A stretch of 64,000 bases of DNA from Mangrovimonas sp. TPBH4 (GTDB lineage: Bacteria > Bacteroidota > Bacteroidia > Flavobacteriales > Flavobacteriaceae). Under the pieces are notes generated by a model. It searched no databases. It saw only the letters and a list, made by a program, of their open reading frames with translations, and was not told the origin of the DNA. This document shows, one piece after another, positions 62,018-64,000 of the stretch; positions within the stretch are counted from its first letter, which is position 1, and each line of letters starts with the position of its first letter. The DNA lies in the NCBI RefSeq assembly GCF_001280505.1, contig NZ_LBIO01000058.1, positions 1-64,000 of the forward strand, written 5' to 3'. The translations under genes were made by a program, and so were the position numbers.

Positions 62018-64000
62018 TTATTGGCAATTTATGGTTACAGAACCACTCTGTAAACCACTAGAATTCGCCGTTACTTTTATTTGGCCGCTAGCCCCTTTCT
62101 TCGCTTTAATAATAACGAGAGCCAATCCATTAAAGGCATTTCTTTCTGTGGAAGCAAAGGTGGTCAAATCAGTTGGATCTCCGTTGTCAGTGGCAACTAT
62201 CTCACCAGGCCCTTCAATTGTATAGGATATGGGATTGTTGGCATTGGCCACAAAATGATCCTTGTTGTCCGTGATTTTTACTGTTATAAATACCAAGTCT
62301 TTCCCATTTGAGAGCAAGTCGTCCTGATCTGTTTTTAAGTCCAATTTTGAAGGTTCCCCAGTAGTGTGAACAGTTTCTTCGCTCCAAAACTGGCCATTTT
62401 TATAAGCTACAGCTTTTAAAGTTCCTGGATTATATACAACATCATCCCAACGTAAACGGTATTCAAAAAGTCCTTTCTTTTTGCGTCCCAAGGATTTCTC
62501 ATTCAAAAACAATTCTACTTCATCTCCAGAGGTGAAAATATGCACTGGAGTAATTTGTCCGGTACGTTCTGGCCAATTCCAATGCGGAAGAATGTGTACC
62601 ATGGGTAAATCAGGTCGCCATCTGGCTTGGTATAAATAAAAACGGTCCTTTTTAAAGCCTGCCAAATCAATAAGTCCAAAATAGGAGCTTCTAGAGGAAT
62701 AGTAGGGAGTAGGTTCTCCCAAATAATCCCATCCGGACCAGACAAATTCCCCTGCTACAAAGGGGTGTTTGTCCTGCGATGCAAATACTTTATCTGCGGA
62801 AGATCCAAAATTGGCGGTATATAATTCATACGAACTCACATAACCAGTTTTGGGATCACCTCCAATACCATCTGAAATAGGAGAACTGATATCTCCTGTC
62901 ACTGGAAACAGATAAGTTCCTCTCGAACTTAAGGCCGCAGCCGTTTCACTGCTGATAATAGCTTTGTTTGGAAATGCTTCGTGGAAGGCTGGGTACAAGG
63001 GGGACGTTTTGATACCTTGTAGATGAGCATAAGCGGGGGCATCCCTAATGCCTTCTCCTTGATAGTTTAAGCTGATGACATCCATAATGGTAGGGAAGGG
63101 CATATTGGGTTTCGCGTAATTCATGGAAGCAGTGGTTGGTCTGGAAGGGTCTTCACTTTTTACAATAGCACTTAATTTAGAACCCACTTTAGCACCTTCT
63201 TCATCTGTATACTGCTCTCCAACTTCATTGCCGAAACTCCATAATATTACGGAAGGATGGTTCCTGTCTCGTCTTACAAAAGAGCGCGTGTCGGCTTCAA
63301 ACCAATCATCAAAAATAAGATGGAAATCATGAGGTGTTTTTTTACGTTCCCAGCTATCGAATATTTCATCAATTACCAAAAAGCCTATTTGGTCAGTTAA
63401 CTCCAAAAGTTCTGGAGCAGGAGGGTTATGAGCCATCCTAATGGCATTGCATCCTAACTCTTTTAGGGTTTCCAATTGACGTTTGGCCGCTTTTAGGTTG
63501 AAGGCTGCCCCCAAAGCACCTAAATCATGGTGCTGATTAACACCTTGTATTTTTATAGATTCTCCATTCACTATAAGTCCTTTTTCGCTATCAAAAATTA
63601 CTTCGCGAATGCCAAAAACAGTTTCGTAATTGTCTAAAATAGTACCATCTTGAGAATGAATGGTTGTAATCGCTTTGTAAAGATTGGGAGCTTGAGTTGG
63701 TGGAGGGCCCCATAGTTTTGGATTTTTTATGACGACGGATCCTTTTATTGTTGTTTGACTGAAAGAGTTTAGACTTATGTTATTTTCTTTAATACTCGCA
63801 GCTCTTAATCCTAATCTTTTAAAGTCATTTTCTAAGGGATAAATTTCTGTTACGACATCAACAGTTTCATTACTCAAGGCATCATTTACGATAGCTACTT
63901 CAAAATCGATGGTTGCAGAATCTTTAGAAACCCCTTGGGAGGTTACATAGGTTCCCCATTGACCAATATGAATTTTGTTGGTTTTGGTAAGCCAAACATT
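62018..64000 (-). CDS. GH2 glycosidase, beta-galactosidase type (5' partial)
   Basis: A glycoside hydrolase family 2 protein whose N-terminus lies beyond the right edge: the frame is open to base 64000 and reads IHIGQWGTYVTSQGVSKD there, part of the sugar-binding domain. Next come an Ig-like domain, then a TIM barrel with GVNQHHDLGALGAAFN, acid/base Glu in WSFGNEVGEQ and nucleophile Glu in IISSETAAALSSRG. A DUF4982-like segment (FTSGDEVELFLNEKSLG) and a Big-like end domain (NPISYTIEGPGEIVATDNGD) follow. Such enzymes usually act in polysaccharide utilisation on beta-galactosides or glucuronides. The exact sugar cannot be fixed. Confidence 0.93.
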   Translation of the reverse strand, partial: NVWLTKTNKIHIGQWGTYVTSQGVSKDSATIDFEVAIVNDALSNETVDVVTEIYPLENDFKRLGLRAASIKENNISLNSFSQTTIKGSVVIKNPKLWGPPPTQAPNLYKAITTIHSQDGTILDNYETVFGIREVIFDSEKGLIVNGESIKIQGVNQHHDLGALGAAFNLKAAKRQLETLKELGCNAIRMAHNPPAPELLELTDQIGFLVIDEIFDSWERKKTPHDFHLIFDDWFEADTRSFVRRDRNHPSVILWSFGNEVGEQYTDEEGAKVGSKLSAIVKSEDPSRPTTASMNYAKPNMPFPTIMDVISLNYQGEGIRDAPAYAHLQGIKTSPLYPAFHEAFPNKAIISSETAAALSSRGTYLFPVTGDISSPISDGIGGDPKTGYVSSYELYTANFGSSADKVFASQDKHPFVAGEFVWSGWDYLGEPTPYYSSRSSYFGLIDLAGFKKDRFYLYQARWRPDLPMVHILPHWNWPERTGQITPVHIFTSGDEVELFLNEKSLGRKKKGLFEYRLRWDDVVYNPGTLKAVAYKNGQFWSEETVHTTGEPSKLDLKTDQDDLLSNGKDLVFITVKITDNKDHFVANANNPISYTIEGPGEIVATDNGDPTDLTTFASTERNAFNGLALVIIKAKKGASGQIKVTANSSGLQSGSVTINCQ

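Noticed and set aside
63875..63877. TTG as start of the GH2 gene
   Set aside because: The frame continues upstream to the window edge with GH2-like sequence, so this codon is internal.
1..64000. CRISPR arrays, insertion sequences, prophage genes, tRNA or rRNA genes
   Set aside because: No regularly spaced short repeats, transposase, integrase, structural phage genes or RNA gene sequences were seen, and the intergenic gaps are short.

Overview
The window looks like a chromosomal segment of a marine or free-living member of the Flavobacteriaceae (Bacteroidota). The evidence is a SprB-repeat protein with a gliding-type C-terminal domain, gliding genes gldF/gldG, several lipoprotein and outer-membrane barrel families typical of the phylum, exact TAnnTTTG -7 promoter elements, no Shine-Dalgarno sequences, and low GC. 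No rRNA, tRNA, insertion sequence, integrase or CRISPR array was seen. No gene-free stretch exceeds about 225 bp.

Layout, left to right. 1-3872: 3' end of a giant SprB-like adhesin, cut by the window edge. 4037-7365: periplasmic trehalase, a lipoprotein of the acetolactate decarboxylase family, and a secreted metallo-beta-lactamase-fold hydrolase. 7579-14791: a three-gene operon of an HD domain fused to a Pycsar-type membrane effector domain, a GAF protein, and a 1224-residue protein joining a calcineurin-like phosphatase, a kinase-like segment and an Omp85-like barrel. This is the most likely place for an undescribed system. 15005-23003: a PhoX-like lipoprotein, a two-component system, a UspA-like protein, a SulP anion transporter, NhaA and a DUF4251 protein. 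23032-30304: a porin, a META lipoprotein, three AT-rich tandem paralogous barrel proteins and an acyltransferase. 30483-31613: an MFS transporter.

31628-38681 (minus strand) is a compact, translationally coupled operon encoding the whole molybdenum cofactor pathway: moeA, a ModE-like regulator, a TauE permease, a mobA-siroheme synthase fusion, moaD, moeB, moaE, a moaC-moaB fusion and moaA. A ModE-type operator lies just upstream of moeA. Divergent from it are a Crp/Fnr regulator, a second TauE permease and a persulfide dioxygenase-rhodanese, which suggest a sulfide/persulfide oxidation and sulfite export unit.

41996-49494 holds housekeeping and motility genes: DUF4870, dnaN, a fused gldF-gldG, an ABM monooxygenase, a SAM hydroxide adenosyltransferase, phoH and purC. 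49616-60899 is a nutrient uptake and C2 metabolism stretch: DcaP-type porin, AGCS symporter, a DUF4212/SSS two-subunit symporter, a GH1 glucosidase, AraC regulator, aldehyde dehydrogenase, DUF779 and acetyl-CoA synthetase. The last four, with the SSS symporter, would take aldehydes and acetate to acetyl-CoA. 61028-64000: a DUF2167 membrane protein and a GH2 glycosidase cut by the right edge.
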